21,458 nucleotides of DNA from assembly GCA_000310025.1 (NCBI GenBank), contig FN648917.1:1-21458 (forward strand). Direction: 5' to 3'. The DNA comes from Ectocarpus siliculosus (lineage: Eukaryota; Sar; Phaeophyceae; Ectocarpales; Ectocarpaceae). The notes beneath the pieces are model-generated. The model was given only the letters and a program-made list of their open reading frames with translations. It was not told the origin of the DNA and made no database searches. The position numbers and the translations under genes were made by a program. Shown here one piece after another: positions 1-9,260 of the stretch (position 1 is the first letter of the stretch; each line of letters starts with the position of its first letter).

Positions 1-1
1 G

Positions 2-241
2 GCGCGCAGCACGCAGGACCCTCTTCCGCTGTTCAACCGGCCGTTTCCATGGCGAAATAGGGCAAGGAACAGTGAAGGTCGACTCTTGCCGGCCACAGGA
101 GGCGGAAGCTGCTCAAACTCGGGGACGGCTCATGATTTGCGATTCCACACCGAACCACACTCGAGGCGCCACGACATTTGCACTGTAGCTCCAGATCAGC
201 ATTTTAGACAGGGTCGGGCAAGGGGTGGGGCATGCGAATGA
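2..241 (+). CDS. Open frame running in from the left edge, unknown product
   Basis: A frame is open from base 2 to a TGA at 239-241, 79 codons without a start inside the window, so it could be the 3' part of an exon that begins outside. The translation is rich in Arg, Ser, Gly and Pro and shows no domain I recognise. A run of this length is expected many times by chance in a window of this size, and no splice acceptor or neighbouring exon decides the matter. It is listed because an edge-truncated gene would be easy to miss. It may equally be non-coding. Confidence 0.15.
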   Translation, partial: ARSTQDPLPLFNRPFPWRNRARNSEGRLLPATGGGSCSNSGTAHDLRFHTEPHSRRHDICTVAPDQHFRQGRARGGACE

Positions 242-1202
242 AACCTCCACGGATATTGAACGATGAGACTGAAGCTAAATCTTCAGAAATCCTTGACGGG
301 GCAGCTGCGGTGATCGTGTCCTCTCTCTCCAACAGAATTACGGTAGCTTGGGCTGCTTCGTCTGTTCAGCGCGTACTTGAGTCTGGACATGCAGCAGAGT
401 TGCTCGGGCGTCGCACACCAAGTTGTTGAAAATGCCCGGTGTTTTGCGTTGCAATCGGGCGTACGACCTGTTTCGTTGCACGTGTACACCAGTCGCTTCC
501 CGAACGCGTGCGGACAGGCTGATTACTCTTGGCCTGCCTTGGAGAGTGATTACGTTTTCTTTATCGCTGCAGTGATACTGCACCCAGTAAACACACGTAC
601 CCGCCACGTACATCGATCCGTCTGTCCACAAGAGATCGATGTATCTACCGGGGTTTTCAGTGGTTCCTTCGTTGAGACTAAAGATATCCCTCCATCTATG
701 TGTACCTGAACGTCCGTTCGAATCGTCGTCGATTCGTTTTCTCGCCGCTCAAAACACATACATGGTAATTCTTTCGCGCACGACTGCAATCTTCGCGTGC
801 ACAGTGGCACAAGGCCGTCGGGCTGCCGTGGTCGAGTTCGTGTTCAAGAAGCCTGCGTACGGACTGATGAGGGTCGTGGCCGCGGGCTGATGGCGTAAGA
901 TACCTCTACTCTCATGCACTGCGACGTGAGTATGTATTTCATGTACTGTAGTGCCCAAGCGGAGGGAGCATGGGTGGGTCCTGTCGCGCGTTGGGTATCG
1001 TACACGAGACAGAGCAGCACGAGCACCAACAGCTAGTTTGCAGCCCCCACACCTGGATTGTGCAGTTTTGTGGGGGTGGACGAGAGGTCGTCACCGTGCG
1101 GAGAGGAGAAGCTCATGCGTACTTACGCAAGTGATAATGTGACGTTGCCCCCTAGCAACCCTAACCCGTCGATCCTCTCGTCTCCTTTGTTCCCGCACAC
1201 AG
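242..1202. other. No supported gene
   Basis: Several open frames of 60-110 codons overlap one another on both strands here, but none has a recognisable domain, a consistent pair of splice sites or a codon pattern that stands out. There is no repeat longer than a few bases. The last 40 bases before 1202 are pyrimidine-rich and end in CACACAG, which is a good splice acceptor for the candidate exon that follows. Confidence 0.4.
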
Positions 1203-1336
1203 GACATGATGGAGTTTGTCGGCTGTACGCTCGAGCTGCACCTTGAGGCCCACATGTCGGGAGGCTGGGATGCCCTGGACCCGTCTGGGACTTGGAGGAT
1301 CTGGGGGGGGCATGAGACCCTCGTTCATCTGAGGAG
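1203..1336 (+). CDS. Candidate internal exon, unknown product
   Basis: The stretch is bounded by a pyrimidine-rich acceptor ending in AG at 1201-1202 and by a consensus donor, GAGGAG followed by GTGAGT, at 1337. Between them one frame is open for 44 codons plus two bases, starting with Asp-Met-Met-Glu-Phe and containing the segment SGGWDALDPSGTW. Without splicing the frame meets TGA inside the donor (1338-1340 region), so the donor would be needed to continue. No family is recognised. The next exon would have to start in phase 2 and I could not place it. Against it: on the opposite strand an 82-codon frame ends at a perfect GTAAGT donor near 1122, and only one of the two can be real. Each signal alone is expected several times by chance. 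Confidence 0.3.
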
Positions 1337-1626
1337 GTGAGTAACCTTGGACATTTGAGTGCGGCTGTCATGACCGAGGTAAGCCTGGCACGCGGTAGGC
1401 CTGCTCAGAGGCTGAGATCCACTCTTCTCTTGAGCAATTCAGTCGGTCCGAGTTTTAACTGGATGGCGAATACAGGGAAACTCGGTGCCGAACCCCCATT
1501 TCAGTAATATTAACACTTTGACGTCATCTAGTACACCAAAACTAGAGGTTGGACCTCGAGCTGACCTTGAGTATACTTAGCTATCGGCTCGTTCCGTGAC
1601 ACATGTTGATACTACTCGAGAGCTAG

Positions 1627-2001
1627 CTATCCGTACAATACAGGGATGGGCGAGGGGAGACGCATGCCACGATTCGCGAATTCGTTGAAGGCAAATTTAC
1701 TATGTTCGATTCCGTCGCGGTCCTGACTGTATCCGGGGTGGATGGGCTGATAGCGTGCCGTCGTTTGCGTCAGGCTAGCGTTCTAGCTCAAAAGTTTCAC
1801 GATAAACTTACGTCTAAGAAATATTGAACAATTTTCGGTAAGTCCACCACGGTGCCCGCCGACATGCATGCACAGTGATTTCGCTCGCGTAAGGCGCATC
1901 TTGATGTATATAACGCCTCCATTGACCACGGGGTTGGCGGCATACTTTCCCCTGAAACCTTGAAGAAACTCATGGCTTTCAAGACAGACGAAAACAACTA
2001 A
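1627..2001 (+). other. Coding-like frame broken by two TGA codons
   Basis: One frame runs from 1627 to a TAA at 1999-2001 with only two interruptions, TGA at 1825-1827 and TGA at 1876-1878. The segments between read like protein, for example EGKFTMFDSVAVL before the first stop and SPETLKKLMAFKTDE after the second. It could be a worn coding relic, or parts of exons whose splice sites I cannot fix (a consensus GTAAGT donor lies at 1838 but in another frame). It could also be chance: about six stops would be expected in 125 random codons, and three including the terminal one are seen. No family is recognised. Confidence 0.15.
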
Positions 2002-2366
2002 ACGAGGTGTGTCTTCAAAGCGAACGCTGCAGCTGTATGCTTCAGCGCGCTAAAAAAACATGTTGTCGGGCGTCGCCCTTTTTTTCTGTGCTTTTCCAAT
2101 CAAAGCAAGCCCTCTCATGCTCACGCCTTGTTCTCCTTATGCGAGATGATACGTCCGCACTATCTCCGGAGCAGATTGTGTTCTTAGGATCCATGTAGAC
2201 GCTTGCGCAGCTCTCGCGAGATGCTACGACTCCCCATAAAGTAGTCCTTCTAACAATATTATATATTATTACACACATCTTACCCCTACCCATTTCATTC
2301 GCCGGGCTTTTCGTCGTGGCACCTCCTTTTCACTTGCCCGCCGCAACCCCTCTCAAAACTCGACAG

Positions 2367-2501
2367 GTTCTTCCAGAACTTCTTCGTACGAGTGACTTGA
2401 GAGAACCAGACGCTGCAGCCCTGCCTCTCGACTTTGACGCGGAGGCGTTTGGCAAGATTGGCATCTCACCCAGCACGCGCACCCCTACCTGTCCAAGCGA
2501 G
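2367..2501 (+). CDS. Candidate internal exon, phase 0-0, unknown product
   Basis: About 90 bases of C/T-rich sequence lead into CGACAG at 2361-2366, a strong acceptor. An open frame of exactly 45 codons follows and ends at GAG followed by GTACAT, an acceptable donor at 2502. The translation is acidic in its first half and contains DAAALPLDFDAEAFGKIG. It is in phase with the candidate terminal exon at 2854, which would make an intron of 352 bp. No domain is recognised. An unspliced reading of the same frame continues to 2672 and becomes cysteine-rich and hydrophobic, unlike the first part, which mildly favours splicing. The call rests on splice consensus and composition only. Confidence 0.3.
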
Positions 2502-2853
2502 GTACATTTTCGAAATCCAAATGTTGTGCGGTGCACGAAAGCCTGGGTGGTACTTATCTGTTGGGCATGTCCGGGCTTCGCCTGTGTGGGATTGCTGTGC
2601 AAATCTGATCAGAGGTTTATCGACGTGATCACCACCCAGAGCATTATTTGGGAGTTTAGCATTACAGTCTAGCAAACACTCGCACTACTCTTTGATGGTG
2701 TACGTATGCAGCGGTCGCATTATCTATTCTGGGTTTTGTAGTCGCAATCGCTTTCATGTCTATACCCATGCTACCCATGAACACCCGGAAGGCACCCCAC
2801 CTGTACCCTCACCCAGTGATTTCCAATGCCGTCGTTGACCTTACTTTGATCAG

Positions 2854-3003
2854 CTGCACATCCGCTCACATTCCAATTTTGACTGTTTCACTATTAGGTT
2901 CTCACCATATGATTTCCTCAAACTTGCACTTATGCCCGCTTTTGTGGCAGCCCCTCGCACGGGCGGCCGGTTCGCAGATGGCGCGAGCGACGACGACGAA
3001 TAG
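2854..3003 (+). CDS. Candidate terminal exon, unknown product
   Basis: After a pyrimidine-containing acceptor ending in GATCAG (2848-2853) a frame is open for 49 codons to a TAG at 3001-3003. It includes FSPYDFLKLALMPAFVAAP and closes with the acidic tail GASDDDE. It can be joined in phase 0 to the candidate exon ending at 2501. Two overlapping AATAAA sequences at 3360-3369, about 360 bases downstream, could serve as a polyadenylation signal, although the use of this signal in brown algae is not well fixed. No family is recognised. The reading frame just upstream contains a TGA at 2836-2838, so the exon cannot extend far left without splicing. Confidence 0.3.
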   Translation: MHIRSHSNFDCFTIRFSPYDFLKLALMPAFVAAPRTGGRFADGASDDDE

Positions 3004-3385
3004 CTGGACGACGTTGCGTGGCAGAAGCTGTCGAGGCGGTCACGCCCTGATGTAGCTTCGCTGCCGGCATCATCAGGCGCGGGTATTGATGAAATGGTGT
3101 TTCCTTCCTGTATTAACGCATCATGGGTGATAGGGCAGCGGTGGTATGGTTTGGCTTCGCGCGTTTAAGACAAGGTGGTGAGGTACTGCAGGAGCGGAGA
3201 GACTGCGCGTGCCGACGGATTGTAGTATCTAGTACAACTTCCTCTTTTGTAGCTCTGCCATTTCTTTTGAATCTTCTGTGACATACACATACATCAGTGT
3301 GTACAAAGATGTGATGTATTGATATTCTGTACAAGTTCCAGACTATAACATTATTGTGTAATAAATAAAAAACGATATTATAGCG

Positions 3386-5033
3386 TCTCATGGGGGCCCA
3401 TGAGGCACTATGAGGAACCATGAGGTCGCATGAGCTACTATGAGAACAGGGTCATGGGGTCCCATGTACTCCCACGAGATAGGCCATGGGGCACCACGAG
3501 AGCATTTCCGTGTCAGCCCATGGCATGCCATGGCCGATCTCATGGGACTTTGGGAATAGTGAACCCATGGTGCACCATGAGGAGACATGGGGATATAAAA
3601 CTGAAAACAAAAATAATTATGAAAATAAAAGTGAAGTATCGGACCTCATGGTGTACCATGGGCGACCATGGCGCACCACGGTTAAAAAAATACAGAAAAA
3701 CAAAAAAATGGAAAGTTTTTTTTTGTTAAACAATCTCATGGGGTACCACGAACGCCCATGAGTCTACCAAACCTCCCATAGTGCACCACGAGGACCCATG
3801 GTCACTCACGGCGGATCATAAGATATTGGAAAATAATCTTGAATAAACAAAATATAATTATGCCAAATATCCTTGAGTAAAATGGCCATGGTGCCCCATG
3901 AGATTTCTCATGAGATTCTCATGAGATCTATGGAAAATGTGTGTCAAGGGGCCTCATGGTGCGCCGTGGTGAACCATGGTGTTTCATGGTAGGTCATGGT
4001 GGGTCATGAGATCCACAACAACTAAAAAAGAGATATTTTAGCGTCCCCATGGGCGCCCATGAGAATGTAATGGTGTCTCATGTCCTCCCATGGCACCCCC
4101 TGGAGTATTATGAGACAGCCATCTCATGGTATCCTATGGCACCCTATGGTGTGTCATGGGGTAAGTCTCATTGTATGTCATGAGACCCCATGGTGTCCCA
4201 TGGGGCACCACGGAGACACCATATTGATTCTCATGGGCGCCCATGAGATAACGGCATTTTGGCAATAAGTTTTTTTTGTTATCTCACGAGACCCCATGGT
4301 GTCCCATGGGGCACCACGAGACACCATATTGGTTCTCATGGGCGCCCATGAGATAACGGCATGTTGGCGATAATTTGTTTTTTGTTATCTCACGAGGCAC
4401 CATGGTGTCCCATGGGGCACCACGAGACACCATATTGATTCTCATGGGCGCCCATGAGATAACGGCATTTTGGCAATAAGTTTTTTTTGTTATCTCACGA
4501 GACCCCATGGTGTCCCATGGGGCACCACGAGACACCACATTGATTCTCATGGGCGCCCATGAGATAACGGCATTTTGGTGATAATTTATTTTTTGTTATC
4601 TCACGAGACCCCATGGTGTCCCATGGGGCACCACGAGACACCATATATTATTGAATCTCATGGGCGCCCATGAGATAACGGCATTTTGGCGATAATTTGA
4701 TTTTTTGTTATCTCACGAGACCCCATGGTGTTCCATGGGGCACCACGAGACACCACATTGATTCTCATGGGCGCCCATGAGATAACGGCATTTTGGCAAT
4801 ATGTTTTTTTTGTTATCTCACGAGACCCCATGGTGTCCCATGGGGCACCACGAGACACCATATTGATTCTCATGGGCGCCCATGAGATAGCGGCATGTTG
4901 GCGATAAGTTTTTGACGGCATCTCACGGGCCCCATGGGGCACCACGAGATACCATGGGCTGTTATGGGCCACGCCGTGACGCCCATGGTCCACCATGATC
5001 ACAAAAGAATCGTCTTATTGGTGCACCATGGTT
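3386..5033. repeat. Self-complementary CATGG satellite block
   Basis: From about 3386 to 5033 the DNA is dominated by a short unit of the form CATGGKGYCC or its reverse complement. In long stretches the ATG recurs exactly every 10 bases: 3390, 3400, 3410, 3420, 3430, 3440; 3976, 3986, 3996, 4006; 4180, 4190, 4200. The unit nearly equals its own reverse complement, so both strands carry the same motif and neighbouring units can pair. AT-rich spacers with A or T runs separate clusters at about 3595-3640, 3682-3737, 3825-3880 and 4015-4040. The right half (4230-4975) has been amplified as a longer unit. I see no transposase or other gene inside. The 10-bp spacing is close to one helical turn. 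Confidence 0.9.
4230..4975. repeat. Tandem array of seven 105-111 bp units
   Basis: Seven copies start with the same perfect 18-bp palindrome, CTCATGGGCGCCCATGAG, at 4230, 4335, 4441, 4546, 4657, 4764 and 4869, giving spacings of 105, 106, 105, 111, 107 and 105 bp. Each unit goes on with TGAGATAAC, about 25 bases ending in a T run, and GTTATCTCA, which is the exact complement of the first arm. Then comes ATGGTGTC, a CCATGGGGCACCACGA centre, and GACACCAT, again exact complements. A unit can thus form three hairpins in a row. The last unit loses the GTTATCTCA arm and is truncated. Copies differ by a few substitutions, such as GCATTTTGGCAAT versus GCATGTTGGCGAT. Confidence 0.95.
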
Positions 5034-5282
5034 GTTAGGATATTGTAAGATAAGCGCCTGTGGACGGCGACGTCTTAAGACAAGTTTCAGAATAAAATAC
5101 ATGAGTACCTTGTAAATCTGTAAATGTGTCTATCGCACTTAATTTCCTCCGAGTCTAAGACCATTTCCTACACACACACCTGATTTCCCGGATCGCATTA
5201 TTCCGGCTGGAAAAAAGTCCGGCCGTTCTTACCGTGACCCGAATTTCCTAGGCGGACTCTTGGGGGGTGTACAACAACACAA
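5034..5282. other. Spacer between satellite and foldback element
   Basis: Some 250 bases of ordinary-looking sequence with no open frame of note, no repeat and no RNA gene that I can see. The left part (5040-5160) is AT-rich; the right part becomes G/C-richer towards the foldback arm. Confidence 0.4.
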
Positions 5283-5609
5283 CAACCTTGACCACCTTTT
5301 CATCGAGTGCGACCGGAGTTCTTGACGTGCCGCTCCCGTAAAGCGCTCCCATCAACCCTTCGCTGAAGGACTTTTTATTCTGCACGCTGGCTGTTGATGG
5401 TCGCTCGGCACGCGTCCCTAAAAAAGAACGTATCGCATGACACCAAGCATGGAGAGGCCGCAACAGGCCAAACCGCCACGTGACAGGAAAAAGAGCCGTT
5501 TTTTGTCAGAGAGGGGAGGACACCGCAACCGATTCCTCGCTCCCTAAGCCACCGATAAAAGCCAGACTGGTCCGGGCGTGCTCTCTGTTCCGTGGTCTCT
5601 CCCGGAGTA
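5283..5609 (+). repeat. Left inverted arm of foldback element
   Basis: This arm is 327 bp, 9 bases longer than the right one. Read on the minus strand it holds the same two overlapping open frames as the right arm on the plus strand. One ends SQRAE-stop (stop at 5375) and contains SFSCHVAVWPVAA; the other contains FSEGLMGALYGSGTSRTPVAL. Confidence 0.9.
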
Positions 5610-5796
5610 GATTGTATCGGTCGCTCATTAATCCAATCATTCGAAATCGTCGTCTGCGTGTGCACAAGCTGTCTGTAGAATTTTGTTTCCAGGCAGCAAG
5701 CAGTCTATTCTCAATTTTTCACAGTTCGGAAAAGCAACGGGCACCACGCGCATGCTTATCCCCGTTGATGGAGAGTATCTTGGTCCCCACAAAATA

Positions 5797-6114
5797 TACT
5801 CCGGGAGAGACCACGGAACAGAGAGCACGCCCGGACCGGCCCGGTTTCGATCGGTGGCCTAGGGAGCGAGGAATCGGTTCGGGTGTCCTCCCCTCCCTGA
5901 CAAAAAGCGGCTCTTTTTCCTGTCACGTGGCGGTTTGGCCTGTTGCGGCGGCCTTGGTGTCATGCGAGTTCTTTTTTAGGGACGCGTGCCGAGCGACTAT
6001 CAACAGCCAGCGTGCAGAATAGAAAGTCCTTCAGCGAAGGGTTTATGGGAGCGCTATACGGGAGCGGCACGTCAAGAACTCCGGTCGCACTCGATGAAAA
6101 TGTGGTCAGGGTTG
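5797..6114 (-). repeat. Right inverted arm of foldback element
   Basis: This arm is 318 bp and the reverse complement of 5283-5609. The matching frames are open here as well (SFSCHVAVWPVAA, and FSEGFMGALYGSGTSRTPVAL). The two length differences against the left arm lie near 5950-5970 and remove 6 and 3 bases, both multiples of three. Confidence 0.9.
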
Positions 6115-6829
6115 AACAAAATGCCGAAATTGGAAAGTGCTGTTTCTCACGAAAGGAAGTCAGGTGTACGGAATCAGCAGCCTACCACAAGAACAAGACC
6201 CCCAATCGACAGATAAATCAGACTTCGGTTCAAAGAACGGACTTCGGTCGAAGAACGGTCCGGAGCCGTCACCGCATTTCAATTCCGAGAAAACAACGGA
6301 AAGACAAGCAAGCAACACGGATGACATTATCTGGGAACACCTCACGTACAGAGGCACGTACAGGCGCCCGAAAAACCTCCAACTCTCCGTCGCTTCTGGC
6401 GCAGGTAAGCCGTAAGCCCCTACATTGGCGCGTACATTCTGCTGGTACCTGCCAGGCAGAGACGTTGTCGTATCTTTAGGGTGTGTAGCAGCACGGTGCC
6501 CCCATAGGACCAAACCGAAATCCTTTCGTCGTCGGAGAGAGAACGAGCCCTTTCGTTGACACACAACCACACGCGCCGGAATGCTTGTGACATCCTACCT
6601 GGTGTATACCTTGGAGGCTATCCCTCGCCTCCTCACACACGCCCGAAACCACTCACATACATACGCAGCACTATGTTAGTGGATAGACGGACAGGCAGCA
6701 GCAGTAGGGATGGAAGAGAACAGGAAGAATGAGAAAAAGGCGCGACACATGTAGTGGTCAAAGAATAAGACATAAAAATCTGCACGAAGGCGAGGTGGGT
6801 ACTCTAGGGTCCATAGGGTGGTCGCTGAC
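6115..6829. other. No supported gene
   Basis: The open frames that leave the foldback element continue to 6479 (plus) without recognisable content. A short imperfect tandem duplication sits at 6222-6258 (ACTTCGGTTCAAAGAACGG, then the same with one base fewer). Nothing else stands out. Confidence 0.4.
6222..6258 (+). repeat. Two-copy tandem duplication, 19 and 18 bp
   Basis: ACTTCGGTTCAAAGAACGG at 6222-6240 is followed directly by ACTTCGGTCGAAGAACGG at 6241-6258. Confidence 0.85.
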
Positions 6830-6849
6830 GTACAGCAGTACTGCTGTAC
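6830..6849. repeat. Perfect 20-bp palindrome
   Basis: GTACAGCAGTACTGCTGTAC equals its own reverse complement. It is followed by TGCTGTAC, a further copy of half of it, so the sequence also has short tandem character. A related TACTGCTGTA occurs near 8117. Confidence 0.95.
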
Positions 6850-7927
6850 TGCTGTACATGTGAACGCCCCCAGCAGCAACACGCACCCGCCCGTGTAACT
6901 TGTGTCCCTGCCGGTACCCTCTCTCTAGATATGTGTATGGCGGTGCACATATCCAGCTTTGTTATTCCCGTGTGCACTGAGGTTCTTGCTGCTGCTGCTC
7001 TCTCAACAACAGCGAGCACACGCGGACAAGCGTGACCTTGAAGCGCAGGTAGTAGCTGACCTCCCACAGGGGGAGTCGAGAGCTCCCCAAACGTGTAGTG
7101 GTAAAATCGTTGCGAGGATAGTAGTATAGGAAAGAAGTTTGCACGGGGAGGATCCTCTCCCCATCCCTCTCTACGCTCGACAGCGTGAGTATGTTTGTGT
7201 TTTTTTTCGCTAGTGTAAGAGCGCGTGACAGCAGACTCGAGTACACTACTTGTACACCGCTCCAAAGATAGAGGCATGCGATGCATACATTGAAACAGGC
7301 GGCACCCCTCCGCAAGGGTGATGGAGCATAACCTAGATGCACCTCCTCGATCAACCACCACGGACAGGTTAGAAAAGTCATGGCCAGGTGACGGGAGTCT
7401 GTGCGTAACCGCGATCATCTACAAACGGAAACCACGATGTCTACAGCTCATGCTGTTGGAGGAGTGGGGATATGACACAAGCGCTTCGACGGGCAAGCCA
7501 GGTATTGTGTTTATCTCCCACAGCTGCAATTGCAATTCATTGTGCAACGTGGGTCTGCTTAACGTATACTATGCTGTAGCAAGACACGAACAGTGAATGT
7601 GCATGGGATAATAAGCGTAAGCGGTTGCACCGGCAGAGCTCGAAGTATTTTAGATGCTCTACATACCAAGCTCTCCCGCGACATCGCTGCTCCGACGCAA
7701 TGGAACTCTCTTCTTTTCATTTAGGGGGGGGAGGGGGACGACTCGAGCGGGAAGAGCGAGGTGCACGAGAACAACTCAACTTATGCCTTCACTAGTTAAA
7801 TGATAGGACCGGCAGTAGTAGCGTTGGAGTGTTGTATGAGCCCACCCGTACCTCCTTTCACCATCACCGTATGTATACTCGTGTACATGGGGAAGGGAAC
7901 ATAAACGGCGTGAGGGTGCTTCGCGGG

Positions 7928-7957
7928 GCTTCCGCCCTCGCTGCTTCCGCCCTCGCT
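7928..7957 (+). repeat. Two copies of a 15-bp unit
   Basis: GCTTCCGCCCTCGCT is repeated exactly at 7928-7942 and 7943-7957, followed by a partial copy and then a run of eleven C at 7967-7977. Confidence 0.9.
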
Positions 7958-8200
7958 GTTTCCCTGCCCCCCCCCCCGGCATGATATGCGTGTATCATAC
8001 GTCTGCCTATCATTTTGTAGGGCAATTCGGGAGTTGTTCCGGAAGAACTAATCATAGGAGTAGAAATTTGGAGATGTCCGTCCTCCCCCCAATCACGTGT
8101 CGAAAACGTACTTATGTACTGCTGTAGGACATCATGTAGGAGGGAGGTACTGTAGCTGATTGTCTGACGGTCACGCTGGCGAGAGGGTGTGGCGGGCGAC

Positions 8201-8226
8201 AGACTTACAGCACAGACTTACAGCAC
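8201..8226 (+). repeat. Two copies of a 13-bp unit
   Basis: AGACTTACAGCAC occurs at 8201-8213 and again at 8214-8226. Confidence 0.9.
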
Positions 8227-9260
8227 AGCAGTGCATGAGACCGCTGTTCGGACAAAGGGCAGCGAAAGGCATGCGTTGTAATAAGCGTCGGGTTCCACTG
8301 TCATGGGCGGTTGCCTTCTGGCGGCAGCACAACAAGCAAACGAGGCGACACAGCAGTTGAACGTGCTCTGCTGTAATCTGCAGTTTGGTCTTCGAGCTTG
8401 CCACACAGATGGAGGCCCTCCTCAAACAGAGACAGCAAGACGCACACACACTGCCGTAGGCCAAAGGGCGGCTAAGTACCCACATACGAGGCGTCGGGGG
8501 CTGTTATTGTAGCCCGTTGCCGTTGCTACTAGCTTAAGCTAGGGGGGCACGTGTCGCACATTATCACAACACCAGGGAAGCAGCTGATTAATCAAAGATG
8601 GATGGTAGGTTTGTCCACACCAAACAAAACTTGAACTCGTCCCCGGGCTGCCCAGCAGCAGTCAGTCCTGCGTCCACGGGAGACTGCTGTGGACGGGTGA
8701 TGTGTGAGCCTATGCAGTGGCAGTGGTGGCCTCTGCCTGAGGTTCCTTCTATAGTTATCTACGTCTCCTCAACTCTCTCTCTACCCCGCTTAGGGTTAGC
8801 GCTTCGCGGGAATTATGTCAAAAGTATTGTTTGGAAGCGGCGAGACCCTTCCATGTTCATATGGATGTTTACGATCATTCGAGGCAGCGTAATATCGCTG
8901 TGTGCCTCACCCCAGGGAGGTCAGACATGCATAGCGCTACAAAGAGACCCACACACTCTATCGGTCCGCTTGCGTTTGAGGATGTCAATGTATGGGGTGT
9001 AATTTTATCGACGGCGTTCGAGGTTCGAGAGTGTATACGGAGCGCAACATGACCGACCGCGTTTTTTCGGGGCTATAGAGCACCATGAACGAAAACTGTA
9101 CACGTGTGACTGGGTGTCAGCGTTTCTGTAAGCTCGCTGTGTGATGAGGGTTTGTCCTGTGTACTCCTGTGTAGTCCCACACGATCGCCCTGCTTCGGGC
9201 TGATGTTTTTTACCATGCGGCCAATCTTTGCCCTTCGTCTATTCTAATCATTCTGCCACA

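Larger units (their letters stand above)
5283..6114. mobile_element. Foldback element with 320-bp inverted arms
   Basis: The left arm (5283-5609) is the reverse complement of the right arm (5797-6114) apart from, by hand alignment, about 17 substitutions and two length differences of 6 and 3 bases. The 187-bp centre (5610-5796) is unique. Both outer ends finish in CAACC / GGTTG and both inner ends in CCGGAGTA / TACTCCGG. No target-site duplication and no transposase are visible, so this would be a non-autonomous foldback or MITE-like element, or simply an inverted duplication. Both arms contain CACGTG (5477-5482 and 5924-5929) next to a run of A or T. At about 94 percent identity the arms are neither new nor very old. 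Confidence 0.85.
6858..9260. other. Gene-poor stretch with small repeats
   Basis: No gene is supported. A 204-codon minus-strand frame (6804-7418) and several shorter ones lack domain content. G8-A-G5 lies at 7724-7737 and C11 at 7967-7977. Small tandem duplications occur at 7928-7957 (15-bp unit GCTTCCGCCCTCGCT twice) and 8201-8226 (13-bp unit AGACTTACAGCAC twice). The overlapping frames at 8598-9052 read moderately like protein but have no start, splice or family support. Confidence 0.4.

Noticed and set aside
1153-1170. AACCCTAACCC, telomere-like; also CCCTAACCCTAAG near 15425
   Set aside because: At most two units each, so chance or ordinary sequence; not a telomere or a clear interstitial telomeric array.
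1123-1371. Minus-strand 82-codon frame ending at a perfect GTAAGT donor, with SCPVCG
   Set aside because: A single donor hexamer is expected several times by chance; the plus-strand exon in the same place has both an acceptor and a donor.
4230-4975. CRISPR array (regular repeats of similar length)
   Set aside because: The units are repeated over their whole length with no unique spacers, and the context is eukaryotic.
6804-7418. 204-codon minus-strand open frame
   Set aside because: No domain, mixed low-complexity content (polyQ/A-like pieces from CAG repeats), no splice or start support, and an overlapping 139-codon frame on the same strand.
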